From: an uncultured Alistipes sp.
GTDB taxonomy: Bacteria > Bacteroidota > Bacteroidia > Bacteroidales > Rikenellaceae
Reading direction: 5' to 3'
DNA: 64,000 nt
Assembly: GCA_947573795.1 (NCBI GenBank)
Contig: CANPHE010000009.1
Coordinates: 1 to 64,000, forward strand
Each line of letters opens with the position of its first letter. Positions within the stretch are counted from its first letter, which is position 1. Shown here piece after piece: positions 34,330 through 43,641 of the stretch. The notes under the pieces were generated by a model. That model was not told the DNA's origin and did not search any database. It saw nothing but the letters and a program-made list of their open reading frames with translations. A program made the position numbers and the translations under genes.

Positions 34330-34673
34330 AAGATAGAAAATGTTAGATCGTAATTCGAAATTCTTTCCGCGTCGAAAAAGCGATATCCGCGCGGACCTTG
34401 GAAATAGAACGCATAGCCGTTGCGCTGCGCGCCGTCGAGCACCTCGACGACCCGATCGGCCAAGCGTGCCGCTTCGGCCTTCGTCGCAGCGAAGACCGAT
34501 ACGGTCGTCGTCACGACGTCGCCTCCGTTGCCGTCATACGTCGGCGAGGGCTCCGCCGATTCCGTATAAACGGCATACGGCAAGCCGACGGGCGGCGGCA
34601 CGACCTCCGGATATATCTTATCCGAAGGCAGTACGGCCGTCAGCATCTCGACCAGTGTGTCCGTCGCTCTCAT
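34326..34673 (-). CDS. Tail completion/terminator protein, DUF3168-like
   Basis: 115 residues. Features of the family include a KIYPEVVPPPVGLPYAVYT opening strand, a central variable loop, and alternating helices (TKAEAARLADRVVEVLDG). It lies between the HK97 gp10-type protein and the tail tube with four-base overlaps. It would cap the tail tube at the head-proximal end. Confidence 0.8.
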   Translation of the reverse strand: MRATDTLVEMLTAVLPSDKIYPEVVPPPVGLPYAVYTESAEPSPTYDGNGGDVVTTTVSVFAATKAEAARLADRVVEVLDGAQRNGYAFYFQGPRGYRFFDAERISNYDLTFSIL

Positions 34674-35197
34674 CCCTTAGGGTGTTTTGCCAAATATTTG
34701 TCCACTTCTTTCGAAAGCGTCTCAGCCATTGTTCTGACCGACTCCTCCGACGAAACATCAAACGCGCGATCCATGAACGGATTCGCCTTCATGCCTCGCG
34801 CCGTCTTTATAAAAACGGTGTTCCCGCCTTTGGCCGTTCCAGGTCCGCTTCCGTCGTTGAACGCCAGAAACTTTTTTTTGGTTGGCTTCCGATCCTTAGT
34901 GCCGTCATGAACGAATCGTCCGTAGTAGAGGTTGTATTTACCAGACTTGTAATCCTCAAAAATAGGCGCTACGGCTACGGGGATTCTGCCGGGATGCCAG
35001 TCCTTGCGGAGCGAAATGACCTGAATAGCATTCGCCAAAGCCCCCGTACGCTTCGGGACAAATCCCCGTGCAGCCTTAGCAATCGGTTCACCGGCTGCCT
35101 TGAGGCCTTTGCGACCGATTCGCTTTACGATATGTTCCTGCAAGTTAGCGAAGGCTTTGATCGTCCGTTCGTAGCCTTCGAGTTTAATACCCGCCAT
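34670..35197 (-). CDS. HK97 gp10-family head-tail joining protein
   Basis: 175 residues. The family pattern is visible: an N-terminal helix, KAARGFVPKRTGALANAI near 42, and a YYGRFVHDGT segment near 90. A Lys-rich insert (KDRKPTKKK) follows. Takes part in joining head and tail. Overlaps the downstream gene by four bases. Confidence 0.87.
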   Translation of the reverse strand: MAGIKLEGYERTIKAFANLQEHIVKRIGRKGLKAAGEPIAKAARGFVPKRTGALANAIQVISLRKDWHPGRIPVAVAPIFEDYKSGKYNLYYGRFVHDGTKDRKPTKKKFLAFNDGSGPGTAKGGNTVFIKTARGMKANPFMDRAFDVSSEESVRTMAETLSKEVDKYLAKHPKG

Positions 35198-35510
35198 CGA
35201 ATTGCAGATCGCTAATGGTGAACAGAATGTGCAGCGTTTTGCGAAAGCCCTCTTCGTATACGCCTTCGATCGGGCGTCGGCGTCCGTCGATCTCGATCAA
35301 CAGGTCAGGCGTAACGCCCCGAATGTAAGGGATCGACAGCACGGCGCTGTTCTCGTGAACGATGCGCGAAGCATAGAGGTTCTCGCGGCCTCCGCTCTCC
35401 GTCTTCGTGCCCCACACGTGACGCCACGGCGTCGGGTCCCCGACGATCTCGCCGCCGGCATCCTGCGACCGAGCGGGTCGCAGCAGCAATGCCTTAGTCG
35501 TTCGCGCCAT
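35184..35510 (-). CDS. Head closure protein (SPP1 gp16-like)
   Basis: 108 residues, mainly beta, with the family layout: a basic opening, WRHVWGTKTESGGRE near 28, ENSAVLSIPYIRG near 54, and a closing LHILFTISDLQF. It lies between the connector and the gp10-type protein. It would form a ring that closes the portal channel. Confidence 0.8.
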   Translation of the reverse strand: MARTTKALLLRPARSQDAGGEIVGDPTPWRHVWGTKTESGGRENLYASRIVHENSAVLSIPYIRGVTPDLLIEIDGRRRPIEGVYEEGFRKTLHILFTISDLQFDGGY

Positions 35511-36117
35511 AGGGCGACATGCGATAAGGCCGCAGGAGCCGTTCGGCAGTCAGCGGCAACGAGTTCACGGAACGTCCGATGATCGCATCTCCGTCGGCTT
35601 CGCAGAGGGTCCCGGCCGTCAGCTGTACAGCTGCCTCGATGCTTCCGGGCAGCACGATGCCGTCCGCATGCTCGGGGACGCGCAGCACCACGTCGCGGTA
35701 GTCGTCGTAGCCGCACCACGCTTCGACCAGCAGACGGTTGCGCGTCCGCGTGGTCGAGAGGGCGAGGGACCTGTAGATATCGAGATACGTACAGTCTTCG
35801 GAGGCGATCAGTTCGTAGTCGGCAGGATCGAGCGTCGCCAGGTTGTCGTCGGCGTCGTAGTAGCGCACGGCCACGACTTCGAGCACGGGAGCCGTCGGAA
35901 TATCGAGGCATGCCGAGGCCTCGGCGAATCCGAACGTCACAAGGCTGCGCACGATGATCCGCCCGGTGAACTGCTCCGCGATATCGAATGCCGCATAGAC
36001 ATTGCGGATCGCGTTTTCGTAGAGTTCGCCGTCTTCTGGGACCATACGCATCTGCGTGGCGATGATCCGCTCCGCGATATGCCGCGGATATTCCTTCTGC
36101 TTCCGGGCCGTAATCAT
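35494..36117 (-). CDS. Head-tail connector (gp6-like)
   Basis: 207 residues, mainly helical at the N terminus, with a beta hairpin in the middle and a C-terminal RLLRPYRMSPYGAND tail. The LDIPTAPVLEVVAVRYYD and PGSIEAAVQLTAGTLCE segments are typical of phage gp6-like connectors. It directly follows the capsid gene. It would bind the portal as the first adaptor ring. Confidence 0.85.
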   Translation of the reverse strand: MITARKQKEYPRHIAERIIATQMRMVPEDGELYENAIRNVYAAFDIAEQFTGRIIVRSLVTFGFAEASACLDIPTAPVLEVVAVRYYDADDNLATLDPADYELIASEDCTYLDIYRSLALSTTRTRNRLLVEAWCGYDDYRDVVLRVPEHADGIVLPGSIEAAVQLTAGTLCEADGDAIIGRSVNSLPLTAERLLRPYRMSPYGAND

Positions 36118-36119
36118 AG

Positions 36120-37346
36120 CTATTCCGAGGCGCTGGCTGCGTGTACGAGTTTCTTGACGGGATGCGTCCCGGCGTCGATCAGCGCACCGTCGAGGCGCGC
36201 GAATCCGAAGAACCCGACAGCGAGGTTCGCGGCCAGTGCTTCGTTCAGGCGCAGAATCGAGAAGCTGCGAACCATGCGGATGCGGTACTTCGACAATTCA
36301 CCGAAGAGCACCGAGGCTTTCCCGGCGCCGATGTCGGGCATGTCGTCGTTAAGTACGTAGCCATATCCGGCAATCGTCGCGGGCAGGTCGCCAGCGAGGC
36401 TTTGCTGCCAAAGGTAGCGGCCGTCGTTGTCCTTGAGCTTGGCCAGCGCAAACAGAGTCTTGCGATTGAGCATGAAACGTCCGTTGCGCGCGTAGTTCGA
36501 GTCGACCGACTCGATCAAGTCGTAGAGGTCGTCGGACTTGATCGACGTAGCTGCTGCCGCTACGTCGGCATCCGTCGCCGCCGTGACGATACCCTGGGGC
36601 TGGTTCGAACCGGTACCCGTCGTCAGATGCTCGTTGGCGCCGCGGCTGAAGCTGACGGACATCAGGTCGCCGAAGATCGTTTCGAGCGAGAACGCCGAAT
36701 CCTGGAGCAATTCGTAGGAGACCGGCACCAGCGGCGTGCGATAGGTGTAAGCCTTCATGACCTTCGACCCGAACGTGTAGGTCGTGGTCGGCGTCGAGCT
36801 ATACTCCGAGATGATCGTCGCCTTCGATGTGGTGTCGTTGATGGTCGGCACTGCCAGGTCGGCACCCGTCGCCGTGGAGAACACCGTCGCGGCCTCGAAC
36901 ATCCCGCCGTAGCTCTTCAGGGCCGTCTCGACGTAGGACTCCAACGTCTCGGGTACGATCACACCGTTGCCCTGCCCGGTGAGGGTGAGGCCGACGGTTC
37001 CGGCACGGACCTCGTTGCGGGGCGCCAACGCAGCGCGCTCCTCGGCCGAAAGGCCAGCTTCGCCGCCGCGCAAGTACGACAGGAACGCTTTGCCGTAGCG
37101 CTCGGCGGCATCGCCCTCCGCCGGGTTGCGTCGCTCCTCAGCCTGCTGGGCCTGGCGGCGCTCCATGTCGAGGAATTGCTCCTCAGCGTCTACGGCACGG
37201 TCGGCCACGTCGTAGGCCGCACGCAATTCGTTCCACTTCGCCTGCTCCTCGGCCGTCATCAAGCGGCCGTCGGTAGCCTTACGCAGATCGTCGATCTGCG
37301 TAAAGACCTTCGAACGGGCTTCTTTCAATTGTTTGATTTTGCTCAT
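36120..37346 (-). CDS. HK97-fold major capsid protein
   Basis: 408 residues from the ATG at 37,346 (MSKIKQLKEARSKVF). A coiled-coil delta/scaffold domain (about 1-90, ending near QQAEERRNP) is removed by the protease in this family. The shell domain follows, with LVPVSYELLQDSAFSLE, RGANEHLTTGTGSNQPQG and VLFGELSKYRIRMV motifs of the HK97-type capsid. The upstream gene is the protease. Confidence 0.93.
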   Translation of the reverse strand: MSKIKQLKEARSKVFTQIDDLRKATDGRLMTAEEQAKWNELRAAYDVADRAVDAEEQFLDMERRQAQQAEERRNPAEGDAAERYGKAFLSYLRGGEAGLSAEERAALAPRNEVRAGTVGLTLTGQGNGVIVPETLESYVETALKSYGGMFEAATVFSTATGADLAVPTINDTTSKATIISEYSSTPTTTYTFGSKVMKAYTYRTPLVPVSYELLQDSAFSLETIFGDLMSVSFSRGANEHLTTGTGSNQPQGIVTAATDADVAAAATSIKSDDLYDLIESVDSNYARNGRFMLNRKTLFALAKLKDNDGRYLWQQSLAGDLPATIAGYGYVLNDDMPDIGAGKASVLFGELSKYRIRMVRSFSILRLNEALAANLAVGFFGFARLDGALIDAGTHPVKKLVHAASASE

Positions 37347-37351
37347 TTTTA

Positions 37352-37984
37352 TTATTCTTTTAATTCCAAAAATTGGCAATAACGGGCGTTTATAATAGAC
37401 GAGATATCCGATGCGATCAAGTCTCTTACATCTTGCTGAATTGAGAGCTTTAAGCGCATCAAGGCCTCCGTATCGGGATATGCCGGATAGACGACCAGCG
37501 AGGTATCGTAGAGCTTAGCGATTTTCAGCACCGTGCGTTCGCTCATCTCCAGCGCGTTGCTGTTGTCGGCATAAGCCCATACATCCTCCGCTACAGAGAA
37601 ACGGAAGGAGCACTGCGAGATATCGCCGCGGCGCACGAGTTCGAGCATCTCATCCCCCCGAGCGGTGTGCGGGGCCTCGAAGGAGAACCGCAGACCGTGA
37701 TCGTCGATCGACAGTTGTAACGTGCCGCTCGTCGTGCGGGCCAGCAGGTCGTTGATCGAATGGTTGAAACACATGATGACATCGGACATATCGCAGTCAT
37801 CGAATGCATGGCGGTCGATCTTCTCTTTGAACCACCCGTTAATCGGGTCGCTCCACGAGTCGAACACCGCGGCATAACCTACGATCGTGCGGCTGGGCGT
37901 CTCGTCCGCACGCTGTTCGACCCGGAGCCCCGCGACGCGGTTCCGCACCTCCAGGGAGAAACTATCTGAACTATTCTTCTCCAT
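37352..37984 (-). CDS. HK97-family prohead protease
   Basis: 210 residues, serine protease of the S78 type. The catalytic His lies in VIMCFNHSINDLLART near 73 and the Ser in ISQCSFRFSV near 124. It matures the prohead by cutting the capsid delta domain. Its start overlaps the portal stop by 14 bases. The last about 30 residues (IASDISSIINARY) extend past the usual end. Confidence 0.9.
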   Translation of the reverse strand: MEKNSSDSFSLEVRNRVAGLRVEQRADETPSRTIVGYAAVFDSWSDPINGWFKEKIDRHAFDDCDMSDVIMCFNHSINDLLARTTSGTLQLSIDDHGLRFSFEAPHTARGDEMLELVRRGDISQCSFRFSVAEDVWAYADNSNALEMSERTVLKIAKLYDTSLVVYPAYPDTEALMRLKLSIQQDVRDLIASDISSIINARYCQFLELKE

Positions 37985-39206
37985 TAGAAACGTTTTTTAC
38001 AGATTGCATATTCGATTGTACGAAGAACTCATCGCCGCGGTCGTAGCGATTCATCTCTTCGAGGTCCCGAATTTCGTTCGCCGACATAGCCCCGATCAGA
38101 TTCATGTTCTTGTAATACTCGGAACGCGTCTTCGCGTCGCCGCGCAGCAGTCCGTTGAGTCCGAAACGAAAGTAATATTCGTCGAACTCGTCATCGCGCA
38201 ACAGCTTGCGGTTGAACTCCGATTCGAGATTATTGATGTAGGGCATCAGACAATACTGGACGAACTCCATGCCCTGATGCTCGATGTTGTTGTTCGTCGC
38301 CCGATCGAGGTCGGCGATCATGTGGGGCGGCACGCCGAAGATCGTGGCGATCTCAGTCTTCTGAAACTTCCGCGTAGCGATGAACTGCGCATCCTCGGGC
38401 GGAATCGATATCCGCTCGTAAGTCATGCCGCCTTCGAGCAGCATCGGCGTGTGGGCGTTGTGCAAGCCGGTCGCCTGCTCGATGATTTGCTTCTTGAGGC
38501 GATTGTAGGCTTCGTCCTTCAGCTCGCCGGGGTACCTGAAGACGCCGGACATATTGCCGCCCTGATTAAAGAACTTTTCGCCGTAAATTTGCGCAGCCAT
38601 CGACAGCGAAAGGTTGTCGCGGTGCACGGCGATCGGGCTCTTGCCCTTGTATCCGTTCGTCGAAAGACCCCGCAGGTGTATCATGTCGTCGCAGGCAAGC
38701 AGTTCGCCCGTGGCGTTGATCCGATAGAACAGCGCGTCCGAATCGGTGCGAATCGGTTCGACTTCGATAGGATGATAGAGCTTCAGCCGCTCGGGGCGAT
38801 ACATCCGGTCGCGGTAGATGCGGGCATAGCCGTTTCCCCATAGGGTGCACGACACCATCAAATGCTGCATCAACTGCGCGCTGGTCGTGTAGTCGTTCGG
38901 ACGACGCACGACCCAGTTGCAAGGATGGTTGTTGTCCTGAACGCGCCCCGCATCGGTGCGCTTGTAGAGGTGAATCGGTAACGTGCTTACCGTGTCGGAT
39001 AAAATACGAACGCAAGCCCATACCGCAGAAAGGGCCAGCGATCCCTCCTCTGTGATATACGGCTTGCGTACGTTGTCTAATACGGTCTGCTCGGTCAAAA
39101 CCTTATTCAAGGCCTGTTCGATCTCGGAAAGAGCACCACCACCCGTACTAACCGGGGCTACTGCCGCTTTCTTCCGTTTCTCGATTATCCCGAATGGCCA
39201 CCGCAT
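37971..39206 (-). CDS. HK97-family portal protein
   Basis: 411 residues. Forms the dodecameric DNA channel at one capsid vertex. Family signatures include ALSAVWACVRILSDTVSTLP near 58, WGNGYARIYRD near 121, NMSGVFRYPGELK, and EIATIFGVPPHMIADL followed by NIEHQGMEFVQ. The start at 39,206 lies inside the end of the upstream small gene. Confidence 0.95.
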   Translation of the reverse strand: MRWPFGIIEKRKKAAVAPVSTGGGALSEIEQALNKVLTEQTVLDNVRKPYITEEGSLALSAVWACVRILSDTVSTLPIHLYKRTDAGRVQDNNHPCNWVVRRPNDYTTSAQLMQHLMVSCTLWGNGYARIYRDRMYRPERLKLYHPIEVEPIRTDSDALFYRINATGELLACDDMIHLRGLSTNGYKGKSPIAVHRDNLSLSMAAQIYGEKFFNQGGNMSGVFRYPGELKDEAYNRLKKQIIEQATGLHNAHTPMLLEGGMTYERISIPPEDAQFIATRKFQKTEIATIFGVPPHMIADLDRATNNNIEHQGMEFVQYCLMPYINNLESEFNRKLLRDDEFDEYYFRFGLNGLLRGDAKTRSEYYKNMNLIGAMSANEIRDLEEMNRYDRGDEFFVQSNMQSVKNVSNGEE

Positions 39207-39540
39207 CGTCGTTCAATTTTCGGCAATGTACATCGATATTCGATTTCGAACCGTAAACATTGTTAACATTCTTACGATTTTTTTTTCGATGGCGCGACAA
39301 TACGACTTGGAAAGCGCGCCATTCGGAGTATCGGAATCGACCGAAGATCGCCGCGTAGCGATCTTCGAGGGCTTCGTACGCCTCACGCCGCGTGGCGTAG
39401 AGCGGTTCAAGACGCAGGAAGTATTCGATGAATCCGGCCGCGGTCGACAGTTTGCGCACCGCATCGGCCATCGGTTGGAGGGCCGACAACTCGGCCAGCA
39501 CGTCGTCGCGCCGAGTCTGCGTGTCTGTTGTTCGTTTCAT
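39148..39540 (-). CDS. Small conserved phage protein between terminase and portal
   Basis: 130 residues from the ATG at 39,540, which overlaps the large terminase stop (ATGA). Helical; PMADAVRKLSTAAGFIEYFL and RYSEWRAFQVVLSRHR resemble a small gene found here in other Bacteroidales phages. Its last 20 residues overlap the portal start in another frame, so a shorter form ending near RHRKKN would suffice. Function unknown. Confidence 0.7.
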   Translation of the reverse strand: MKRTTDTQTRRDDVLAELSALQPMADAVRKLSTAAGFIEYFLRLEPLYATRREAYEALEDRYAAIFGRFRYSEWRAFQVVLSRHRKKNRKNVNNVYGSKSNIDVHCRKLNDDAVAIRDNRETEESGSSPG

Positions 39541-41207
39541 AAGAATCTCATGCCTCGCTTGTTGTACGGATTGCTCTCCTCCTTGGCCTGGGCCGTCATC
39601 CACTCACCCAGACCCATGATCGACGCAACGATGCCGTCGATCTTCTGCGACGATTTGGCCTTGTCGGGCTTGATATTTCCGGCCGGATCGGTCATGACGA
39701 CCGTCGAAGCCAGCATCCAACGCAGCACGGGGTTGCCGAAGTGTTCGACTTTCCCGGCAAGAACGAGTTTCTCGAACTCCTTGGTCGGTGCCGACATCGA
39801 ACCGTAACCCTGACCGAAGGGGGTGAATGTCAGACCCTCGTTTTGCAGGTCGATGATCGTCTGCGAGGAGTTCCATCGGTCGAAAGCGATCGAACGCACA
39901 TCGTAGCGCTCGTTGATGCGCAGGATGTCGGCCTGCACGAAGTCGTAGTCGACGATATTGCCGGGGGTCACGATGACGTATCCGTCGGACACCCATCGGT
40001 CGTAATTGATATTTTCCTTTCGTATTTTTTCCAGCATCCGTTCTTCGGGAATCCAGAAAAAAGGAAGCAGCTGGAAGCGGTCGTACTCGTGGAAGACCAG
40101 CACGTAGGCCGTGATATCGGAGACGTTCGAAAGGTCGAGACCTCCCCAGCACTCGCATCCTTTGAGGTCCTCGGGCGACGTATCGCCGATGCACTGCATC
40201 CACGCATCATCGAGTATCCAGGTGCGTTCTGCGTCGACCCACATGTTCACGTTCTTGGTCATGACGTTACGCACCGCCTCGGGGCGGTTCTTCGCGTCCT
40301 TCACTTGGTCGGCGAGGTACTCCGGCGATATCGACACTCCGAGGTTGGGGTTCGACTTAATCCACATCCGCGGGTCGTCCCACTCGGACTTGTCGTCCTG
40401 CGTGTAGATGATGCCGAACAGGGAATCGTCGCGGTTCACGCCCCGCAGCACCTTGATGACGTTATCACGATAGGCGTAGCAAGCGCCCGACTTGTTGAAC
40501 CCGGCCGTCGTGATGATGAACATCAGCGGTTGCTTGCGGGCGCCGAATGCCGACTTGATGACGTCGAACATTCCCGAATCCTTGTGCGCATGGAACTCGT
40601 CGATGATGCCGCACGAAGGGTTGAGACCGTCGTGCGTACCGTAGTCCGAAGACAGAGGCTTCATCATCCCGCCCTTCTGCTCGTAAACAATCGATCCTCT
40701 GTAAGGCGTCAGGTACTCCTTCAGGGCCGTTGCCCGCACGATCTCCACCGCATCGGAGAAGCAGATTTTCGCCTGATCCTTCACCGTAGCGGCCGAATAG
40801 ACCTCCGGTCGGGACTCGCCGTCGGCGAAAAGCATGTAGAGACCGACGCCCGCCGACAGCGCCGTCTTGCCGTTCTTGCGGGCGATCTCGATGTAGGCGT
40901 ATCGGAATCGACGCGTGCCGTCGGCGTTCTTCCATCCGAAGATGTTCCACAGCACGAACTGCTGCCACGGTTCGAGCCGGAACCGCTGTCCGGCCCACTC
41001 GCCCTTCGTGTGTTTGAGCTTCTCAATGAAGCTAATCGCGCGCATTGCGGCCTTCTTGTCGAAGTACCAACCTTTGTCGAGGGCGTCGCGCAGGTCCTCG
41101 AAGTAGCGTTTCACGGCAAGCCGCACGTACTCGCACACGACGATATTACCCTTGACTACATCGTCGGCATAGCTCTCTGCCGGATATGTCTTGCTCTTAG
41201 CCATCAC
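39537..41207 (-). CDS. Terminase large subunit
   Basis: 556 residues. The packaging motor: ATPase plus nuclease. Walker A-type IEIARKNGKTAL near 115, Walker B SCGIIDEFH near 202, and the nuclease acidic cluster including GLDLSNVSDITAYV near 345. The ending NPYNKRGMRFL is usual. Follows the P27-type small subunit with a shared stop/start. Confidence 0.95.
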   Translation of the reverse strand: MMAKSKTYPAESYADDVVKGNIVVCEYVRLAVKRYFEDLRDALDKGWYFDKKAAMRAISFIEKLKHTKGEWAGQRFRLEPWQQFVLWNIFGWKNADGTRRFRYAYIEIARKNGKTALSAGVGLYMLFADGESRPEVYSAATVKDQAKICFSDAVEIVRATALKEYLTPYRGSIVYEQKGGMMKPLSSDYGTHDGLNPSCGIIDEFHAHKDSGMFDVIKSAFGARKQPLMFIITTAGFNKSGACYAYRDNVIKVLRGVNRDDSLFGIIYTQDDKSEWDDPRMWIKSNPNLGVSISPEYLADQVKDAKNRPEAVRNVMTKNVNMWVDAERTWILDDAWMQCIGDTSPEDLKGCECWGGLDLSNVSDITAYVLVFHEYDRFQLLPFFWIPEERMLEKIRKENINYDRWVSDGYVIVTPGNIVDYDFVQADILRINERYDVRSIAFDRWNSSQTIIDLQNEGLTFTPFGQGYGSMSAPTKEFEKLVLAGKVEHFGNPVLRWMLASTVVMTDPAGNIKPDKAKSSQKIDGIVASIMGLGEWMTAQAKEESNPYNKRGMRFL

Positions 41208-41692
41208 TACACCTCCTCGAATTCAGCAAAATCGTTCTCGGACACCGCATCGGACATCAGCGACGTGACACGGCTGCGGCTGGCCGGGGTCATTCCGAAC
41301 TCCGCAGCGAGTGCCTTCGCCGTAGCGAGTGCCGACTCGGCGACTTTGCGTTTGGGGTTGACGACCGTTGACGTGCCGAACTTCGTCTCCACGTCGATCG
41401 TGTAGCCCTCCTTTTCCAGGTCGCGCATCATGTCATGATAAAGTGCGATTTCCCGGGCGTACGACACGAGCAAGTCCACGCCGACGACATCAAGCAAATT
41501 TTTTGCGATAAGCTCCGAGGCTACGACCTCGAATACCTTCTTCGCCGTACCCTTCAATCCCGATTTCGGAATCGACACGACGGCAGTGCCGGCCATCTGC
41601 GTGCCGCCGGACATCCGGCACGGCTGGTCCGTCCCCCTCAACGTCTTCAGCTGGTCCGGCAATTTCTTCCGTCCTTTTCCCATTTTCTCCAA
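41207..41692 (-). CDS. Terminase small subunit, P27 family
   Basis: 161 residues (a start three codons in, MGKGRKKLP, is also likely). The P27 family features are an N-terminal basic GRKKLPDQLKTLRGT, a helical core with LYHDMMRDLEKEG, and the ending FGMTPASRSRV. Recognises the packaging site and recruits the large subunit. Confidence 0.9.
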   Translation of the reverse strand: MEKMGKGRKKLPDQLKTLRGTDQPCRMSGGTQMAGTAVVSIPKSGLKGTAKKVFEVVASELIAKNLLDVVGVDLLVSYAREIALYHDMMRDLEKEGYTIDVETKFGTSTVVNPKRKVAESALATAKALAAEFGMTPASRSRVTSLMSDAVSENDFAEFEEV

Positions 41693-41863
41693 TTTTGCAT
41701 GCGCGAGTTGACGATTGGGGCAGCGGTTGATATCGACGGGGCCCGAAAGAATTCCGACCCCCTACCCGTATCATTTCGCACTATTCGTTAAAATATTTAA
41801 TAAACTAATTAATAAATAGATAGCTTCGTCCAGTAATTCCGTGTACTCGGACCATCCCCCGCG
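41693..41863. other. Short AT-rich gap before the small terminase
   Basis: 171 bases including a very AT-rich run around 41,785-41,820, between the second recombinase and the terminase genes. In many phages the packaging site lies near the small terminase gene, so this is a candidate, but no repeat or hairpin proves it. No consensus promoter is seen. Confidence 0.3.
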
Positions 41864-42778
41864 TCATTCGTTCAATATCATATCCCCGATACGACGCGTC
41901 GGCGAATCGTGCAGCAAGCGGCGTCGATGCGCCATATCGACATAGATACGCGTCGTGTCCGTCTCGCTGTGTCCCATCATATCGCGCACCGATTCGATAT
42001 CGTAACCCTGCTCGATCAACAAGCATCCGAACGTATGGCGCAGCGAATGTGCCGTGAACTTCGGGTTGTCGATCCCGATCGCACGCAGACGCAGCTTAAC
42101 GATGCGGCTGATCGTGTGGCGCACGATACGATTGTTGCAGTGGATGCGATGCGAGACGAACAGCGGCGAAGTCATTGTGAACTGACGATCGGCAATATAT
42201 TCTTCGAACCACTCCACCGTCTTCGGATGGAGAACCACCGTGTCGTCTTTCGACAAGTGCCCTTTGCGCTGCACATAGAGGACGGGCTCGCCCTCACGCA
42301 GATCGAAGTCCCCAATATCGATACGCTCGATCTCGCACGTGCGCAGCCCGTTGAACAGCATTAGCGAGATCAGCAGACGATCGCGTCGTCCGATCATGGT
42401 GTCGGGTGCAATGCTATCGAGCAGCCGGGCCGCCTGCTCAGACGTCAGCGGCAGTTTGCTGTAACCGGCGCGGCGCTTGCTGCTCTTGATCCCTGCGGCG
42501 ATGTTGTTATAATAGCGATGCCGATCGCAATATGCGTAGAAGAGCTTCACGATCGTCACCAGCGAGCTGACCGTATACGGGCTTTTCGAGCGCACCAAAT
42601 AGTCTTTGAACAGCAGAACGTGCTGTCGCTCGGGGTTGCGCTGATCGACCTTGTTGGCAGACAGCCAGCGGAACCATTGCCCGATCTTGCGGCGATAGTC
42701 CGATCGGGTCGAGGGCATGATGTCCGAACTGTCGAGCCACTCCTCGACGATCTCCGATAGCTTCAGGGTAGTTCTCAT
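41864..42778 (-). CDS. Second tyrosine recombinase (XerC/D-like)
   Basis: 304 residues, complete. N-terminal SAM-like domain (about 1-100) and a catalytic domain with the full set of residues: Arg in NGLRTCEIE, Lys in RKGHLSKDD, HSLRH (His-x-x-Arg), GHSETDT and the nucleophile region TRIYVDM. Unlike the attL integrase it keeps the first Arg. It sits between an HNH endonuclease and the terminase, a place without att sites. It may resolve phage multimers, invert DNA, or be inserted cargo. Confidence 0.92.
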   Translation of the reverse strand: MRTTLKLSEIVEEWLDSSDIMPSTRSDYRRKIGQWFRWLSANKVDQRNPERQHVLLFKDYLVRSKSPYTVSSLVTIVKLFYAYCDRHRYYNNIAAGIKSSKRRAGYSKLPLTSEQAARLLDSIAPDTMIGRRDRLLISLMLFNGLRTCEIERIDIGDFDLREGEPVLYVQRKGHLSKDDTVVLHPKTVEWFEEYIADRQFTMTSPLFVSHRIHCNNRIVRHTISRIVKLRLRAIGIDNPKFTAHSLRHTFGCLLIEQGYDIESVRDMMGHSETDTTRIYVDMAHRRRLLHDSPTRRIGDMILNE

Positions 42779-43071
42779 TTGTCGGTAGCACTTTTCCGGT
42801 TATGACACGCATCGCAGAGGCTTTGCAGGTTGGCGAGCGAAAGAGCCGCGCCGCCCTTGTTGATCGGCACGATATGATCGACGACCCGTGCCGGGGTCGC
42901 GATGCCCCGGCGCAGACACTCCTCACACAACGGCTGCACCTCGATCTTCAAGGCCCGCAGCTTCCGCCATGCGGTCGACTGGTAGAACTTCGCATTACTC
43001 TGCCTGCGCCCCTCCTGGGGCTTGTGCTCCGGCTGCCACGGGCGCCGCACGGATTTGGGAAAAATCGGCAT
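42775..43071 (-). CDS. HNH endonuclease
   Basis: 98 residues. The HNH core is clear: a CEECLRRG zinc knuckle near 48, VVDHIVPINKGG near 63, and CDACHNRKS near 86. Phage HNH proteins beside terminase genes assist cleavage of packaged DNA. Here the second recombinase separates it from the terminase; its stop overlaps that gene's start. Confidence 0.9.
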   Translation of the reverse strand: MPIFPKSVRRPWQPEHKPQEGRRQSNAKFYQSTAWRKLRALKIEVQPLCEECLRRGIATPARVVDHIVPINKGGAALSLANLQSLCDACHNRKSATDK

Positions 43072-43074
43072 AGC

Positions 43075-43623
43075 TCAATCGGCATTCAGTTCGATGATTC
43101 GGTCGATCTTCCGATCCTCCAGACCGCACACGGCGAGCTGCCTCGGGAGCGCGTACAGCACGCGGGCTGGGACGAAATCATAACGACCGGTCAGACGTTT
43201 GTTAGCCTGTTCAATCAACCGGCACAACGCGGCAACGATGCTGTATGCCCGTTCGGGCGGCGTGAGAAGTATCGCCCCGTCGATCTGCTGCCAGGTCCGG
43301 TCCAACGCGTCGTTATACTGGCGCGCGGCCGTAACGCTGACACGTCCGAGCATATCGTACGCCCGTTGGTGGACACTCTGCACGGTCTGCTGCGCCCGCA
43401 CGAAAGCGTGTTTCACGCCATGCCGAAACATCCCGGAGTCACGCAATTCTTCCTCCAAATCGCACATCGCATAGTTCAGACACGCAACATAGGTCAGCAT
43501 CTTGACCGCTGTTCCGACGTACTTCTCATCCTCGGCGGTCGGTTTACGCGGCTGCATATTGCGCCAAGCCGTCCGCTTCATCAGCAGCGCACGGTCGTAG
43601 GCGATAGAACTGTTATTCATCAT
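43075..43623 (-). CDS. Helical phage protein of unknown function
   Basis: 182 residues, almost entirely helical with many Arg and Gln; no membrane segment or catalytic motif. RAQQTVQSVHQRAYDMLGRV and LDRTWQQIDGAI suggest a bundle. It lies between the PP-loop gene and the HNH gene. I cannot assign a family. Confidence 0.7.
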   Translation of the reverse strand: MMNNSSIAYDRALLMKRTAWRNMQPRKPTAEDEKYVGTAVKMLTYVACLNYAMCDLEEELRDSGMFRHGVKHAFVRAQQTVQSVHQRAYDMLGRVSVTAARQYNDALDRTWQQIDGAILLTPPERAYSIVAALCRLIEQANKRLTGRYDFVPARVLYALPRQLAVCGLEDRKIDRIIELNAD

Positions 43624-43641
43624 TGTTCCTATATTTTCAAA

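Noticed and set aside
39741..41405. 554-codon + strand frame opposite the large terminase
   Set aside because: The terminase on the minus strand has its Walker motifs and overlaps its neighbours correctly; the antisense product has no recognisable domain.
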